Assembly: GCA_012840725.1 (NCBI GenBank)
Contig: DURQ01000041.1
Coordinates: 23,051-87,050, forward strand
Reading direction: 5' to 3'
Length of the DNA: 64,000 nucleotides
From: Bacillota bacterium
GTDB taxonomy: Bacteria; Bacillota; Limnochordia; Darwinibacteriales; Darwinibacteriaceae
Under the pieces are notes generated by a model, which saw only the letters and a list, made by a program, of their open reading frames with translations, was not told the origin of the DNA and ran no database searches. Shown here piece by piece: positions 21,863-30,317 of this stretch (its first letter is position 1; each line of letters starts with the position of its first letter). The position numbers and the translations under genes were made by a program.

Positions 21863-24495
21863 TGCTTCTTCCTCCCTGCATTCTGCCTGATCTCTTCCAT
21901 CCGCTCCCTGATTTCCTCAGGGAGCCCTTCTTCCAGAGCAGCGCGGCCCAGCCTCCGCCTGTTCTTGTAGGTCGTTTCCAGCCTTTCTCGGGCCGCCTCT
22001 AATTCTTCCTTGAGCTCCCGTGCGGAGAGCAGCGCACAGCCCGCGCTCCGCAGGATCACCTGCTGCAGGGCGTCGCTGGTGGCAACCACGATTTCGTAGT
22101 CTTTCTTGAAATCGTAGGCGAACTTCTCGATGTACTCGTCGGCCGTCTGGGCTTCTTTGGTGTACACGACTTGGATGTTGTGGTGCTGTTCAACCTCGGC
22201 CACGGTGCGGTCGGGCACCGCGTAAGCGTCAAATACCACCATGACCTTGTTCTGCTTCAGTCCCTGGTAGTTGGCGAGGGCATCGAGCAGCCGGATGCGC
22301 GCGATATCCATGTTGTCCTCGGCCAGCTCTTTCAGCTCGGGCCAGGCATGGATGACGTTGTAGCCGTCCACAAGGAGGTACTGTTCCCGGGGCTCGGGCA
22401 GCCGGCCGGAAGCAGCCTGCCTGTCCTGCTTCCCGCCCGCGGCCCTGCTCTGCTTGAAGCCTGCCTGTGTTCCCCGGTTCGCGGCGGTGTCCCAGAAACC
22501 CCAGTCCTCGTAGTCGTCGGCGGAGCTCGTCACTGGATGCCTGATAACGGGGCCGGAGCCTGCCTGCCGCTTCTCCTCCTGAAGGAAAGCGGGTGCGTGC
22601 ATCACGCGCTTGACCTCGTGCCAGGGCACGTACACGCTTGAGCCGTTGAAGAAAAAGATCGAGCCGGAGGGGTTGGCCGCATCGCGCTCCGGGTCGTAGC
22701 CGATGGCAGCGATCACATCCTGAGCATTGTGGCACGGCCGGTAGCCCTCAACGCTCAGCGAAAGGCGCCCCAAACCTCTGGTATATGCGGCTACTTCCCG
22801 GTGGTAGTTGCGCATGGTTACCACAGGTGCACTGCCCACCAAAACGGCTGACTCCCCAACTGAAGGAGCAAGCTCCCAGCTTGCCTGCATCTTTTCCATG
22901 TCGCTCATGGCGCGGCCGACCTGCTTTTCCGGGACCTCCAGGCGGAAGGAGTAATAGGGTTCCAGAAGGACGGAACGGGCTTCCATGAGCCCCTGGCGCA
23001 CGGCCCGGTAGGTGGCTTCCCGGAAGTCTCCCCCTTCCGTGATCTCCCTGCTTGCCTGTCCCCCGACCAAGGTGATCTTCATATCGGTGATGGGCGAACC
23101 AGTCAGGACGCCCACATGGGTTTTTTCCTGGAGGTGGGTGAGGATCAGGCGCTGCCAGTTCTTGGCCAGCACATCTTCGCTGCAGCCCACGGCAAACTCC
23201 AGCCCGCTGCCCCGCTCACCGGGCTCCAGCAGCAGGTGGACTTCTGCATAGTGCCCCATGGGCTCGAAGTGCCCCACACCCTCAACCGCGCTCGAGATGG
23301 TCTCTTTGTACAGGATGCTGCCTTCGCCAAACTGTACCAGAAGACCAAAGCGCTCCGCGATCAGGCGCTGCAGGATCTCGGTCTGCACCTCTCCCATGAG
23401 CTGGACTTGGATCTCCTGCAGCAGCTCATCCCAGAGGATGTGCAGCGCGGGCTCTTCTTCCTCGAGCTCCCGGAGTTTGGGCAGGATGTTGCGGGCATCG
23501 CATCCCTCAGGGAGGATGATGCGGTAGGCCAGCACAGGCTCCAGTACAGGAGTGCGCGCCTGCCCCTCCGCCCCCAAGCCGTCTCCTGGCCTGGTGCGGC
23601 TGAGCCCCGTTACTGCGCAGACCGTTCCCGGACCCACCTCCTGGACCACTTCGTACTTCCCGCCCGAATAAACCCGGATCTGGTTGACTTTTTCTTCCCA
23701 ACCGCTCCCCTGCACGGCATCTTTAACCTTCAGGCTCCCGCCCGTGATCTTCAGGTGTGTGAGGCGGGCACCCTGATCATCGCGGGAAATCTTGAAGACC
23801 CGGGCCCCAAACTCTCGGTGATAGCACGGCTCTTTCGTATAGGCGGCAAGCCCTTCCAGGAATTCAAGTACGCCCTCTACCTTGAGGGCCGAGCCGAAAT
23901 AGACTGGAAAGAGCCGGCGGCCGGCAACTGCAGCCTGGATGGATTCGGGAGTCAGGGTGCCGGTGGCCGTGTACTCCTGGAGGAGTTCCTCGCTGCAAAG
24001 GGCTGCCTGCTCCAGGAAGTCCTCGGAGGTAAGATCGACGCAGCGGGCGTCCAGCACTTCCCAGAGCTCCCTCAGGAGTGCCTCCCGATCTGCCTTGGGC
24101 TGGTCCATCTTGTTGACAAAGATGAAGACGGGGAGCCTGTACAGTTCCAGCAGGCGCCAGATCGTGCTGGAGTGCCCCTGTACGCCGTCTGCGGCGCTGA
24201 TCACGAGGATTGCGCTGTCCAGAACCTGCAGAGTCCTTTCCATTTCGGGGGAAAAATCGACATGGCCGGGGGTGTCCAGCAGAGTGAACTCCGTGCCGCC
24301 GAAATGGAAAACAGCCTGCTTGGCAAAGATGGTGATGCCCCGCTCCCGCTCAAGATCGTGGGTATCGAGGTAGGCATCGCCCTTGTCGACCCGGCCCAAA
24401 CGCTGGATGCGGCCGCTTACGTAGAGCATGCTCTCGGATAATGTGGTTTTCCCTGCATCGACATGGGCCAGGATGCCCACCACTCTTCTCCCCAT
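21859..24495 (-). CDS. TetM-like ribosomal GTPase fused to a YacP/Rae1-type NYN nuclease
   Basis: 878-residue two-part protein. Residues 1-650 are an EF-G/TetM-like translational GTPase: G1 AHVDAGKTT, G2 RGIT, G3 DTPGH, G4 NKMD, G5 SAL, followed by domains II-V ending in GRLSLSVEGYRPCH. A linker of about 50 residues rich in Q, G and R leads to an NYN domain from residue 706: VDGYN (D710), VVFDAY (D756), TADE (D786), TSD (D808), and a basic coiled tail. YacP/Rae1 of Bacillus is a ribosome-dependent mRNA endonuclease. The fusion would deliver such a nuclease to the ribosomal A site. Tetracycline resistance is possible but unproven. ATG 24495 has a GAGGTGG site. Confidence 0.93.
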   Translation of the reverse strand: MGRRVVGILAHVDAGKTTLSESMLYVSGRIQRLGRVDKGDAYLDTHDLERERGITIFAKQAVFHFGGTEFTLLDTPGHVDFSPEMERTLQVLDSAILVISAADGVQGHSSTIWRLLELYRLPVFIFVNKMDQPKADREALLRELWEVLDARCVDLTSEDFLEQAALCSEELLQEYTATGTLTPESIQAAVAGRRLFPVYFGSALKVEGVLEFLEGLAAYTKEPCYHREFGARVFKISRDDQGARLTHLKITGGSLKVKDAVQGSGWEEKVNQIRVYSGGKYEVVQEVGPGTVCAVTGLSRTRPGDGLGAEGQARTPVLEPVLAYRIILPEGCDARNILPKLRELEEEEPALHILWDELLQEIQVQLMGEVQTEILQRLIAERFGLLVQFGEGSILYKETISSAVEGVGHFEPMGHYAEVHLLLEPGERGSGLEFAVGCSEDVLAKNWQRLILTHLQEKTHVGVLTGSPITDMKITLVGGQASREITEGGDFREATYRAVRQGLMEARSVLLEPYYSFRLEVPEKQVGRAMSDMEKMQASWELAPSVGESAVLVGSAPVVTMRNYHREVAAYTRGLGRLSLSVEGYRPCHNAQDVIAAIGYDPERDAANPSGSIFFFNGSSVYVPWHEVKRVMHAPAFLQEEKRQAGSGPVIRHPVTSSADDYEDWGFWDTAANRGTQAGFKQSRAAGGKQDRQAASGRLPEPREQYLLVDGYNVIHAWPELKELAEDNMDIARIRLLDALANYQGLKQNKVMVVFDAYAVPDRTVAEVEQHHNIQVVYTKEAQTADEYIEKFAYDFKKDYEIVVATSDALQQVILRSAGCALLSARELKEELEAARERLETTYKNRRRLGRAALEEGLPEEIRERMEEIRQNAGRKKQ

Positions 24496-24578
24496 GGTCC
24501 ACCTCGTTCAAGCACCCGCTCGCTTCTTTCCTATTATGGTATCAGTCGCTCCTCCTCCTGACAATGCTCCTGCCCGCG

Positions 24579-24604
24579 AAAAAGCCAGCATCAGCTGCTG
24601 GCTT
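24579..24604 (-). terminator. Rho-independent terminator overlapping the XRE gene stop
   Basis: A 9-bp perfect stem with 5-nt loop (24604-24596 with 24590-24582) followed by five T residues on the minus strand. The stop codon of the XRE gene lies in the loop. Confidence 0.85.
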
Positions 24605-24806
24605 CTTCTTGATACTCCAAGATGTCTCCCGGCTGGCACTCCAGCTCCCGGCAGATGGCCTCGAGAGTGCTGAAGCGGATGGCCTTCACTTTCCCTGTCT
24701 TCAGGTTCGACAGGTTGACCAGGGAAATTCCAACCTTTTCGGCGAGAACGGTGAGGGGCATTTTGCGGTCGGCTAAGACCCGATCGAGTCTCACGATGAT
24801 AGGCAT
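24591..24806 (-). CDS. YozG-type XRE/Cro helix-turn-helix protein
   Basis: 71-residue DNA-binding protein consisting of one helix-turn-helix: MPIIVRLDRVLADRKMPLTV, LAEKVGISLVNLSNLKTGKV, FSTLEAICRELECQPGDIL. ATG 24806 follows AGGAGGGT at 4 nt, and the gene begins 11 nt after the DUF2975 stop. XRE/YozG plus DUF2975 is a recurrent pair in Firmicutes, in which the regulator probably acts on its own operon with the membrane protein as partner or sensor. It is well below the length of the longer frame that runs to 24944 in this phase. Confidence 0.88.
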   Translation of the reverse strand: MPIIVRLDRVLADRKMPLTVLAEKVGISLVNLSNLKTGKVKAIRFSTLEAICRELECQPGDILEYQEEASS

Positions 24807-24816
24807 AAGGACCCTC

Positions 24817-25419
24817 CTAGACCGTCTGATCCATTTCCTGCTGCAGGTAGCAGCCGTAGGCAAACACCGCCGCCAGCACTGTGAGCAAGAATCCGATGAA
24901 GGCCAGCTCCACATCGGGGGAATAGGTGACGGAAAAACCGGCAAGGGAAAAGGTGGATATCATCTTCACCGCGACCCAGCTGTTGGCGGCGGGGAATATG
25001 AAGCCACCTGCGATCACAGCCGCACCGATGTCCCGAACCCGCTTGGGGTTGCCCGGATGGAAGGGGTTGCCCGAAGCCACCGTGTCCATCACCTGCCGCA
25101 AACGCAGCACGATGAAGATAAAGAAGAGGAGATAGACGATGGCTGCCGCAGCAATGCCCTGGAATACCTCCCTCACGCCCCGCGCGGGATCGATCTTGGC
25201 GGTGTCTACCCGGTAGCGCACGAGCCCGTTGAGCTCGAAGGTGAAGCTGCTGCTGGCGAAGCGTTCTGGTGCGAAGTAGCGGTCAGGTCCGAGCACAGTG
25301 AACACCGCCATGAGCACTGCGAGGACGAGGGCAACGATCCCAGCCCAATGAAAGACCTTGAGTACTGTTCTGACCGGTCCGGCGAACTTAGCCGCCAGCC
25401 GTGCTTCTGCTGCCTGCAT
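24817..25419 (-). CDS. DUF2975 membrane protein
   Basis: 200-residue inner-membrane protein with four hydrophobic segments, roughly residues 22-46, 96-118, 145-160 and 170-188, and an extracytoplasmic loop between the first two. ATG 25419 is preceded by AAAGGAGG at 8 nt. The paired XRE regulator downstream identifies the family. Function unknown; by analogy with other two-gene HTH/membrane pairs it may regulate the HTH protein. The transcript starts from a clear promoter at 25451-25480. Confidence 0.8.
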   Translation of the reverse strand: MQAAEARLAAKFAGPVRTVLKVFHWAGIVALVLAVLMAVFTVLGPDRYFAPERFASSSFTFELNGLVRYRVDTAKIDPARGVREVFQGIAAAAIVYLLFFIFIVLRLRQVMDTVASGNPFHPGNPKRVRDIGAAVIAGGFIFPAANSWVAVKMISTFSLAGFSVTYSPDVELAFIGFLLTVLAAVFAYGCYLQQEMDQTV

Positions 25420-25450
25420 AGTTGTGGCCTCCTTTGAACTTCTTGATCTC

Positions 25451-25480
25451 AGCATAGCACGGCGGTTTTATGTGTGTCAA
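25451..25480 (-). promoter_or_regulatory. Promoter of the DUF2975-XRE operon
   Basis: TTGACA (25480-25475), 18-nt spacer, TATGCT (25456-25451) on the minus strand, 32 nt before the DUF2975 ATG. Confidence 0.75.
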
Positions 25481-25558
25481 TAACTATTTCATGTTTATCA
25501 TTAAATCCTTTATGCAGAACGATAACCTCCTGCCCTCAACCCTATGCGGAACCCAGGC

Positions 25559-25583
25559 AAAAAAAAAGAAGGCCCGCAGGCCT
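25559..25583 (-). terminator. Terminator of the ytvI-to-CDF gene run
   Basis: Short 5-bp G+C stem (25583-25579 with 25574-25570) and a 4-nt loop followed by a run of about nine T residues with one early C, immediately after the CDF stop. Confidence 0.6.
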
Positions 25584-25584
25584 C

Positions 25585-26505
25585 TCAATGTCCACCGCCC
25601 AAACCAGCCTCCCTGGGCACGGGATCGTAGTGGATGATCAGGTGGATGCCGTCTTCCTCGAGGAAGCTCCGTTCAATGGAATCGATGATCGCATGGGTGA
25701 CTACCGGGTCTTCATCCTCAGGCATCTCCACATGTGCGCTCACATAGCGCCTGTCAGGCCCGTAGTCGTGGACGATCAGGTCATGGATACCCAGGACCTG
25801 ATCGTGGCCAGTGATCTTGTCGCAGATGTAGTCTACCAGCTCCGGCGAGGGGGCTTCCCCCACCAGCTGGCTGACGGTCTCCCTGATCAACCCCCAGCCA
25901 TTGTTGATAATGAACAGAGCGATGATGATCGCGGCCCAGCCGTCCAGCTGCAGTCCTGTCCAGTGGTAAAGCAGCGCGCTGACCAGCACTGCCGCAGTGG
26001 CCAGCACATCATTCCTGCTGTCAAAGGACACTGCCCTCAGGGCCGAGGAACCGATCCTGCGGCTCAGGCGGCCGTAGTACACCGCCATCCAAGTCTTGAC
26101 CAGGATCGAGGTGCAGAGAACTGCGAAGAGGAGCGGGCTCAGCTTGAGGGGAGACGGCCGCAGGATTTCTCCCACTCCGCTCCTTGCCAACTCGATTCCG
26201 ACAAGCAGGATCAGGACGGCCGCGCCAAGCCCGGCCAGGTACTCATAGCGGCCGTGGCCGAAGGGGTGTTCTTTGTCCGCTTTCTTCCCGGCCATCTTAA
26301 ACCCAGCCCAGGTAATAACCGACCCGGCCGCATCAGTCAAGTTGTTGAACCCGTCGGCCACCGTCGAAACGCTGCCCGCAAAGATGCCTGCGGCCAACTT
26401 GGCCGCAACCAGCAGCAGGTTCAGCGCAATTCCCCGGCGGCTGGCTGAACTGCCCACCAGGTTCCGCGTACCGCCCTCGGCCACCTTGCCCACTCCCTCA
26501 ACCAT
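25585..26505 (-). CDS. Cation diffusion facilitator (CDF) metal exporter
   Basis: 306-residue divalent-metal/proton antiporter. The first hydrophobic segment begins at ALNLLLVAAKLAAG. Transmembrane helix 2 carries ADGFNNLTDAAGS, with N-x-x-x-D in place of D/H-x-x-x-D. The loop HPFGHGRYEY follows, helix 5 has SFDSRND (D-x-x-x-D), and the C-terminal ferredoxin-like domain includes VSAHVEM and HLIIHYDPVP. The NxxxD/DxxxD pair is like clades transporting manganese or other non-zinc metals, but this is inference. The ATG at 26505 has only a weak ribosome site overlapping the IMPase stop; downstream GTG codons could also start. Confidence 0.87.
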   Translation of the reverse strand: MVEGVGKVAEGGTRNLVGSSASRRGIALNLLLVAAKLAAGIFAGSVSTVADGFNNLTDAAGSVITWAGFKMAGKKADKEHPFGHGRYEYLAGLGAAVLILLVGIELARSGVGEILRPSPLKLSPLLFAVLCTSILVKTWMAVYYGRLSRRIGSSALRAVSFDSRNDVLATAAVLVSALLYHWTGLQLDGWAAIIIALFIINNGWGLIRETVSQLVGEAPSPELVDYICDKITGHDQVLGIHDLIVHDYGPDRRYVSAHVEMPEDEDPVVTHAIIDSIERSFLEEDGIHLIIHYDPVPREAGLGGGH

Positions 26506-26507
26506 CG

Positions 26508-27275
26508 TTAACCCTGGATTAACCCAAGCAGCTCCGCGTGGATCAGCCCGTTTGAAGCGCAGATGTTAGTTCCCAGGGGATTGAACTTCCCTCCTGTACA
26601 GTCGGTGACCTTGCCCCCAGCTTCCTGCACGATCAGGCCTCCTGCAGCTAGGTCCCAGGGCTCCAAAACCAGCTCCCAGAAGGCATCCAACCGGCCCGCT
26701 GCCACCTGGCAGAGATCCAGGGCTGCTGCCCCCAGGGAGCGTACCGCCTGGGAAGCTTTCATCACACGGCAGAAGGGCTCCAGGTTGTTGACCTCTGATG
26801 TGGCAACATCATAGGGAAAGCCCGAGGCCAGCAGGCTCCGGAGAACCGTTTCTGTCTTGGAAACCTGGATCCGCTGACCGTTTAGAAAAGCTCCGCTGCC
26901 CTTTTCAGCCGCATAGCACTCTTGATGTAGGGGATCGTAGACGACGCCCAAAACCGCATCTCCACCCTTAACCAGCGCGATAGATACACAAAAATGCCGA
27001 AAGCCGTGGGCAAAGTTGGTAGTTCCATCCAGGGGGTCGATAACCCACAGGTAATCGTCGGCGCCAGCAGTCTGCCCGCCCTCTTCCGCCAGGATGGCGT
27101 GTTGGGGAAACCTCCTGCGCAGCTCCCCCACGACGTATGCCTCGGATGCCTTGTCGGCATCGGTAACCAGATCGATCGTGCCCTTGGCCTGCACACATAC
27201 TCCAGTGTGAAGCTTCTCGATCAAAATCCTACCCGCGCCCAGTGCTATTTCCTTTACAACATCGATTTCTACCAA
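26508..27275 (-). CDS. Inositol monophosphatase family protein (SuhB-like)
   Basis: 255-residue Mg2+-dependent phosphatase. Metal and substrate motifs are intact: AEEGG (E), WVIDPLDGTTNF, and EPWDLAAGGLIVQEAGG. The start is TTG 27275 with GGGAGG 8 nt ahead. Related enzymes dephosphorylate inositol phosphates, fructose-1,6-bisphosphate, NADP or other sugar phosphates; the sequence does not decide among them. It follows the ABC-2 permease gene by 18 nt and precedes the CDF gene by 2 nt. Confidence 0.9.
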   Translation of the reverse strand: MVEIDVVKEIALGAGRILIEKLHTGVCVQAKGTIDLVTDADKASEAYVVGELRRRFPQHAILAEEGGQTAGADDYLWVIDPLDGTTNFAHGFRHFCVSIALVKGGDAVLGVVYDPLHQECYAAEKGSGAFLNGQRIQVSKTETVLRSLLASGFPYDVATSEVNNLEPFCRVMKASQAVRSLGAAALDLCQVAAGRLDAFWELVLEPWDLAAGGLIVQEAGGKVTDCTGGKFNPLGTNICASNGLIHAELLGLIQG

Positions 27276-27293
27276 CTAGAGAACCTCCCGTGA

Positions 27294-28142
27294 TTATCGC
27301 TTTAACATCCGCCAGACGGCGAGAACAAAGAACACTGCTGTAGTGGCGAGGAGTATGGCCACACTGCCCGCGGCGCTGAACGCCTCTCCTCCGATTGTGA
27401 ACACGACTCCAAGGCTCTGCTTAAACTCATCCACCACCTGCGGCGGAGCTCCTGCGAAGCTCTCTGCCAGGGGAACTTCCATGAACACCTGTCTTAGAAG
27501 GGCCGCAGCATGGGCAATGGGAAAGGCCTTGATCACCGTCTGAACGGCCTTTGGCAGGACGCTGATGGGCACGTATATTCCCATGAGAAATCCAGATAGG
27601 GTGCCGACTACGGTGCTGGCCACGGCCAGGGCGTTGGGCGTCTTGAGGAAGGAAATAAGAAGCGACACCATGGCCCCGCTGGCCGCTGACGAGAGTATGA
27701 TCAGCCCCAGCACTTTCAACACCGCCGCGGCAGACAGAAGCTTACCCCCGTTGAGAGCGATGTAGATCTCGGCGGCAGCAAAGGCTGCTGTGGACATGAT
27801 CACCCCCACCACCACCGCGGACAGGAGGTAACCGCCCACAATGGTGCTCCGCTTCAGCGGCAAGCAGCGGAAATCTTTGGAAATGCCCTTGTTCTGATCA
27901 TCGACCATGACTCCGGCAGCTCCGAGGGTAGTGGTGATCGACGCGACCGCGAGGAGCCCGGCCATGATCCAGCTGTCCATCAGAAACCGCGCCCCGGGCA
28001 TGCCTTCCATACCCTGAGTGAGGGTATTGCCCAGAAAGGCAGCGTAAAGACCGATGATGATCAGGACCGCGATCAGGGAAAAGAACACGGAGGCGCGGTC
28101 GCGGAAAAAGACCCTCAGATTGCGTACGGCAAAGGCGATCAT
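27294..28142 (-). CDS. ABC-2 type transporter permease
   Basis: 282-residue membrane subunit of an exporter of the DrrB/ABC-2 kind, with six hydrophobic segments (about 17-36, 55-78, 102-125, 137-160, 166-189, 250-275). It contains the family's mid-chain LRRA-like region and a DDQNKGISKDFRCLPLKR cytoplasmic loop. The start overlaps the stop of the ATPase gene (ATGA). Together they form a two-component exporter; cargo unknown. Confidence 0.87.
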   Translation of the reverse strand: MIAFAVRNLRVFFRDRASVFFSLIAVLIIIGLYAAFLGNTLTQGMEGMPGARFLMDSWIMAGLLAVASITTTLGAAGVMVDDQNKGISKDFRCLPLKRSTIVGGYLLSAVVVGVIMSTAAFAAAEIYIALNGGKLLSAAAVLKVLGLIILSSAASGAMVSLLISFLKTPNALAVASTVVGTLSGFLMGIYVPISVLPKAVQTVIKAFPIAHAAALLRQVFMEVPLAESFAGAPPQVVDEFKQSLGVVFTIGGEAFSAAGSVAILLATTAVFFVLAVWRMLKR

Positions 28143-29053
28143 GCGCCCCGCTCCTCTCCGATGATCTTGAGGAATGCATCATCCATGGTGCCCTGCAGCA
28201 CCTCAAAACCGTAGATGTACTCGCCGCAGCGCTCCAAGATGGGCAGGGCATCCAGCGTTCCCGAGAGGGCGACGATACTGGCATCACCCTGCTGTTCCCA
28301 GTTCAGCTCAAGCTCCCTCAAGACAGCGGAGAGTTCCTCAGTCTGGGAAGAGTACAGCCGGAGCTGGTCAGAGGCGTAGGCCTCTTTCAGCTGAGCAGGA
28401 GTTCCCTTGGCGGCGATCTGGCCCTGCCTGATCACGATCACGTAATCGGCCTGCGCGGCCTCTTCCATGTAGTGGGTGGTGAGGAACACGGTCATGCCCG
28501 TTTCCTCCTGCATCCTGCGGATGAAGTCCCACACATCCCGGCGAGTCTTGGCATCGAGGCCGGTGGTGGGTTCATCGAGGAAGAGGATTTGCGGTTGGTT
28601 GACAAGCGCCCTGGCGATGTCAGCCCGCCGGCGCTGACCGCCCGAGAGGTTCCCGTAGCGCCGGTCCAGGAAGTCTGATGCTGCAGCTTCACGGGCCGCA
28701 CGCTCTGCAGCCTGCTGCAGCGCATCTCCCTTCAACCCGTAGAAGCTGCCCCGGCAGAGCAGGTTCTCCCGCACGGTGAGCCGGTCATCAAGCACATGGC
28801 CCTGGAACACAACGCCAATAGAGGCGCGGATCCCATCGTCATCCTGCCCCAGGGTGAAACCGTTGATGGTTACTTCTCCCCCATCTTTCTTGAGGGCAGT
28901 ACACAGAATCTCCACGGTAGTAGACTTGCCCGCACCGTTGGGCCCGAGAAAAGCAAAGAGCTTGCCTCTCTCCACGTAGAAGTCAAGCCCCCGCACAGCC
29001 TGAACCGGGCCATAGGATTTGACCAGGCCGCGCACTTCAATAATCCTATCCAT
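28139..29053 (-). CDS. ABC transporter ATPase (DrrA-like)
   Basis: 304-residue ATPase of the DrrA/NatA class. Walker A GPNGAGKST near residue 38, Q-loop VFQGHVLDDRLTVREN, signature LSGGQRRRADIARAL, Walker B ILFLDEPTTGLD, switch TTHYMEEA, then a C-terminal regulatory domain of about 80 residues. GGAGGTGCAGC precedes the ATG. Preceded at 18 nt by the YtvI-like gene. Relatives export antibiotics, lipids or ions. Confidence 0.9.
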   Translation of the reverse strand: MDRIIEVRGLVKSYGPVQAVRGLDFYVERGKLFAFLGPNGAGKSTTVEILCTALKKDGGEVTINGFTLGQDDDGIRASIGVVFQGHVLDDRLTVRENLLCRGSFYGLKGDALQQAAERAAREAAASDFLDRRYGNLSGGQRRRADIARALVNQPQILFLDEPTTGLDAKTRRDVWDFIRRMQEETGMTVFLTTHYMEEAAQADYVIVIRQGQIAAKGTPAQLKEAYASDQLRLYSSQTEELSAVLRELELNWEQQGDASIVALSGTLDALPILERCGEYIYGFEVLQGTMDDAFLKIIGEERGA

Positions 29054-29070
29054 GCTGCACCTCCTCGACT

Positions 29071-30138
29071 TTAGGCAGCAGGCTCTCCTTTACCGTGAGT
29101 GTAGAAGTACTTGATCACAAGGATGGTGATGGGCAGGCCGAACAACCCGACCACGCCGAACAGCTTCAAGCCTGCGTACATGCACAGCAGCACCACAATG
29201 GGGTGCAGCCCAATCTGCTGACCAACCAGCCGCGGTTCAACGGCCTGGCGGATAAAAGTGATCACCACATAGAGCACCAGGAGCCCGAACCCCAAGAAGA
29301 GGTTGCCGCGCACCAGGTTGAAGAGCCCCCAGGGGATGACGATCCCTCCTGTACCCAAAACCGGAAGCACATCCACAACAGCAGTAAAGGCGGCGATCGG
29401 GATAGCGCCGTTCACCCCGAGGATGGAGAGGCCGACAGCCATCTCCGTAAAGGTTATGAGCATGATCAGGGCATATGCCTTCAGGTACTTGCCTAGGATG
29501 TTGGACGAAAAGGCGCGTATCTCGCCGCTCATCCCCTGCCACTTGGCTGGAAGCAGGCTCTGGAAAAAGCCCATAACCATCTCAAAATCCATGGCGAAAA
29601 AGGCTGAGGAGATCACCGCGAGTACAATTCCAAAGAAAGCCTTGGGTACCGAGGAAACCGCCGATGTGACGGCCGAAATCGCTGCCGACGAAACCTCGGA
29701 AACGATCTTGCCCAAAGATTGGGATAGGGTGACGTGGAAGTCCTCCAGAAAGTCCGCCACGGTCATATCAAAGCGGAGCATGATCCTTTCCACCGACTCA
29801 AAGACATCCATGAGGAAAGGCTCGATGTCGTTGGCATACACAGCCGGAAGCCGTTCCACCAAAACCTTAACCCCAGCGAACACGCTCATCGCCAGCCAGA
29901 AGAGGAGAACGCCCAGCACAGCGTAGAAGACCAGGACCAACAGCACCGCGGCCAGCTTCTTGGGCAGGCGGAGCTTCGCCGAGAAGAAAGTGATGCTCCT
30001 CTGCAGCACCAGGGCTACTAGAAAGCCGATAATAAAAGGAGCCACCAGACCAAGTACATACTTCATGACTAGGTAGGCGATTCCGGCGATGATGGCGAAA
30101 TAAGAGGCGTTGATGACAAACTGCTTGCGCTGTTCCAT
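29071..30138 (-). CDS. AI-2E/YtvI-family membrane protein
   Basis: 355-residue polytopic membrane protein of the AI-2E (PurR-regulated permease/YtvI) family. N-terminal pair of helices, then a variable amphipathic region, then the conserved C-terminal block ITFIRQAVEPRLVGQQIGLH followed by PIVVLLCMYAGLKLFG, the family hallmark. YtvI itself is a sporulation integral membrane protein; other members export cations or small molecules. ATG 30138 is preferred because AGAGGTGAG lies 9 nt before it, over an upstream TTG at 30162. It opens a probable five-gene minus transcript. Confidence 0.87.
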   Translation of the reverse strand: MEQRKQFVINASYFAIIAGIAYLVMKYVLGLVAPFIIGFLVALVLQRSITFFSAKLRLPKKLAAVLLVLVFYAVLGVLLFWLAMSVFAGVKVLVERLPAVYANDIEPFLMDVFESVERIMLRFDMTVADFLEDFHVTLSQSLGKIVSEVSSAAISAVTSAVSSVPKAFFGIVLAVISSAFFAMDFEMVMGFFQSLLPAKWQGMSGEIRAFSSNILGKYLKAYALIMLITFTEMAVGLSILGVNGAIPIAAFTAVVDVLPVLGTGGIVIPWGLFNLVRGNLFLGFGLLVLYVVITFIRQAVEPRLVGQQIGLHPIVVLLCMYAGLKLFGVVGLFGLPITILVIKYFYTHGKGEPAA

Positions 30139-30163
30139 GGACAGGGACTCACCTCTTTTCAAT

Positions 30164-30192
30164 AGTTTATCAAGAGGTTTCTCCGCTTACAA
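30164..30192 (-). promoter_or_regulatory. Promoter candidate for the ytvI-like operon
   Basis: TTGTAA (30192-30187), 17-nt spacer, TAAACT (30169-30164) on the minus strand, 26 nt before the ATG, leaving a short leader with the ribosome site. Confidence 0.5.
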
Positions 30193-30317
30193 TGCCTTTT
30201 TTGGCGTTCCGGACTGATGCAGGCAGAAATTTCCTGCCAGAACAGCAAACTTCCCGGCGCCTCGAAGGATATATAAGGTGAAAGCAAGTCCAAGACATGA
30301 AAGAAAGGAAGATCAAG

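Noticed and set aside
23116..24441. 441-codon plus-strand frame opposite the TetM-NYN gene
   Set aside because: Antisense of conserved GTPase motifs; no start signal and no homology pattern.
21859..24495. Calling the TetM-like protein a tetracycline resistance gene
   Set aside because: The C-terminal nuclease domain, coupling to alkD and lack of mobile-element context argue for a housekeeping or stress role; resistance is untested.
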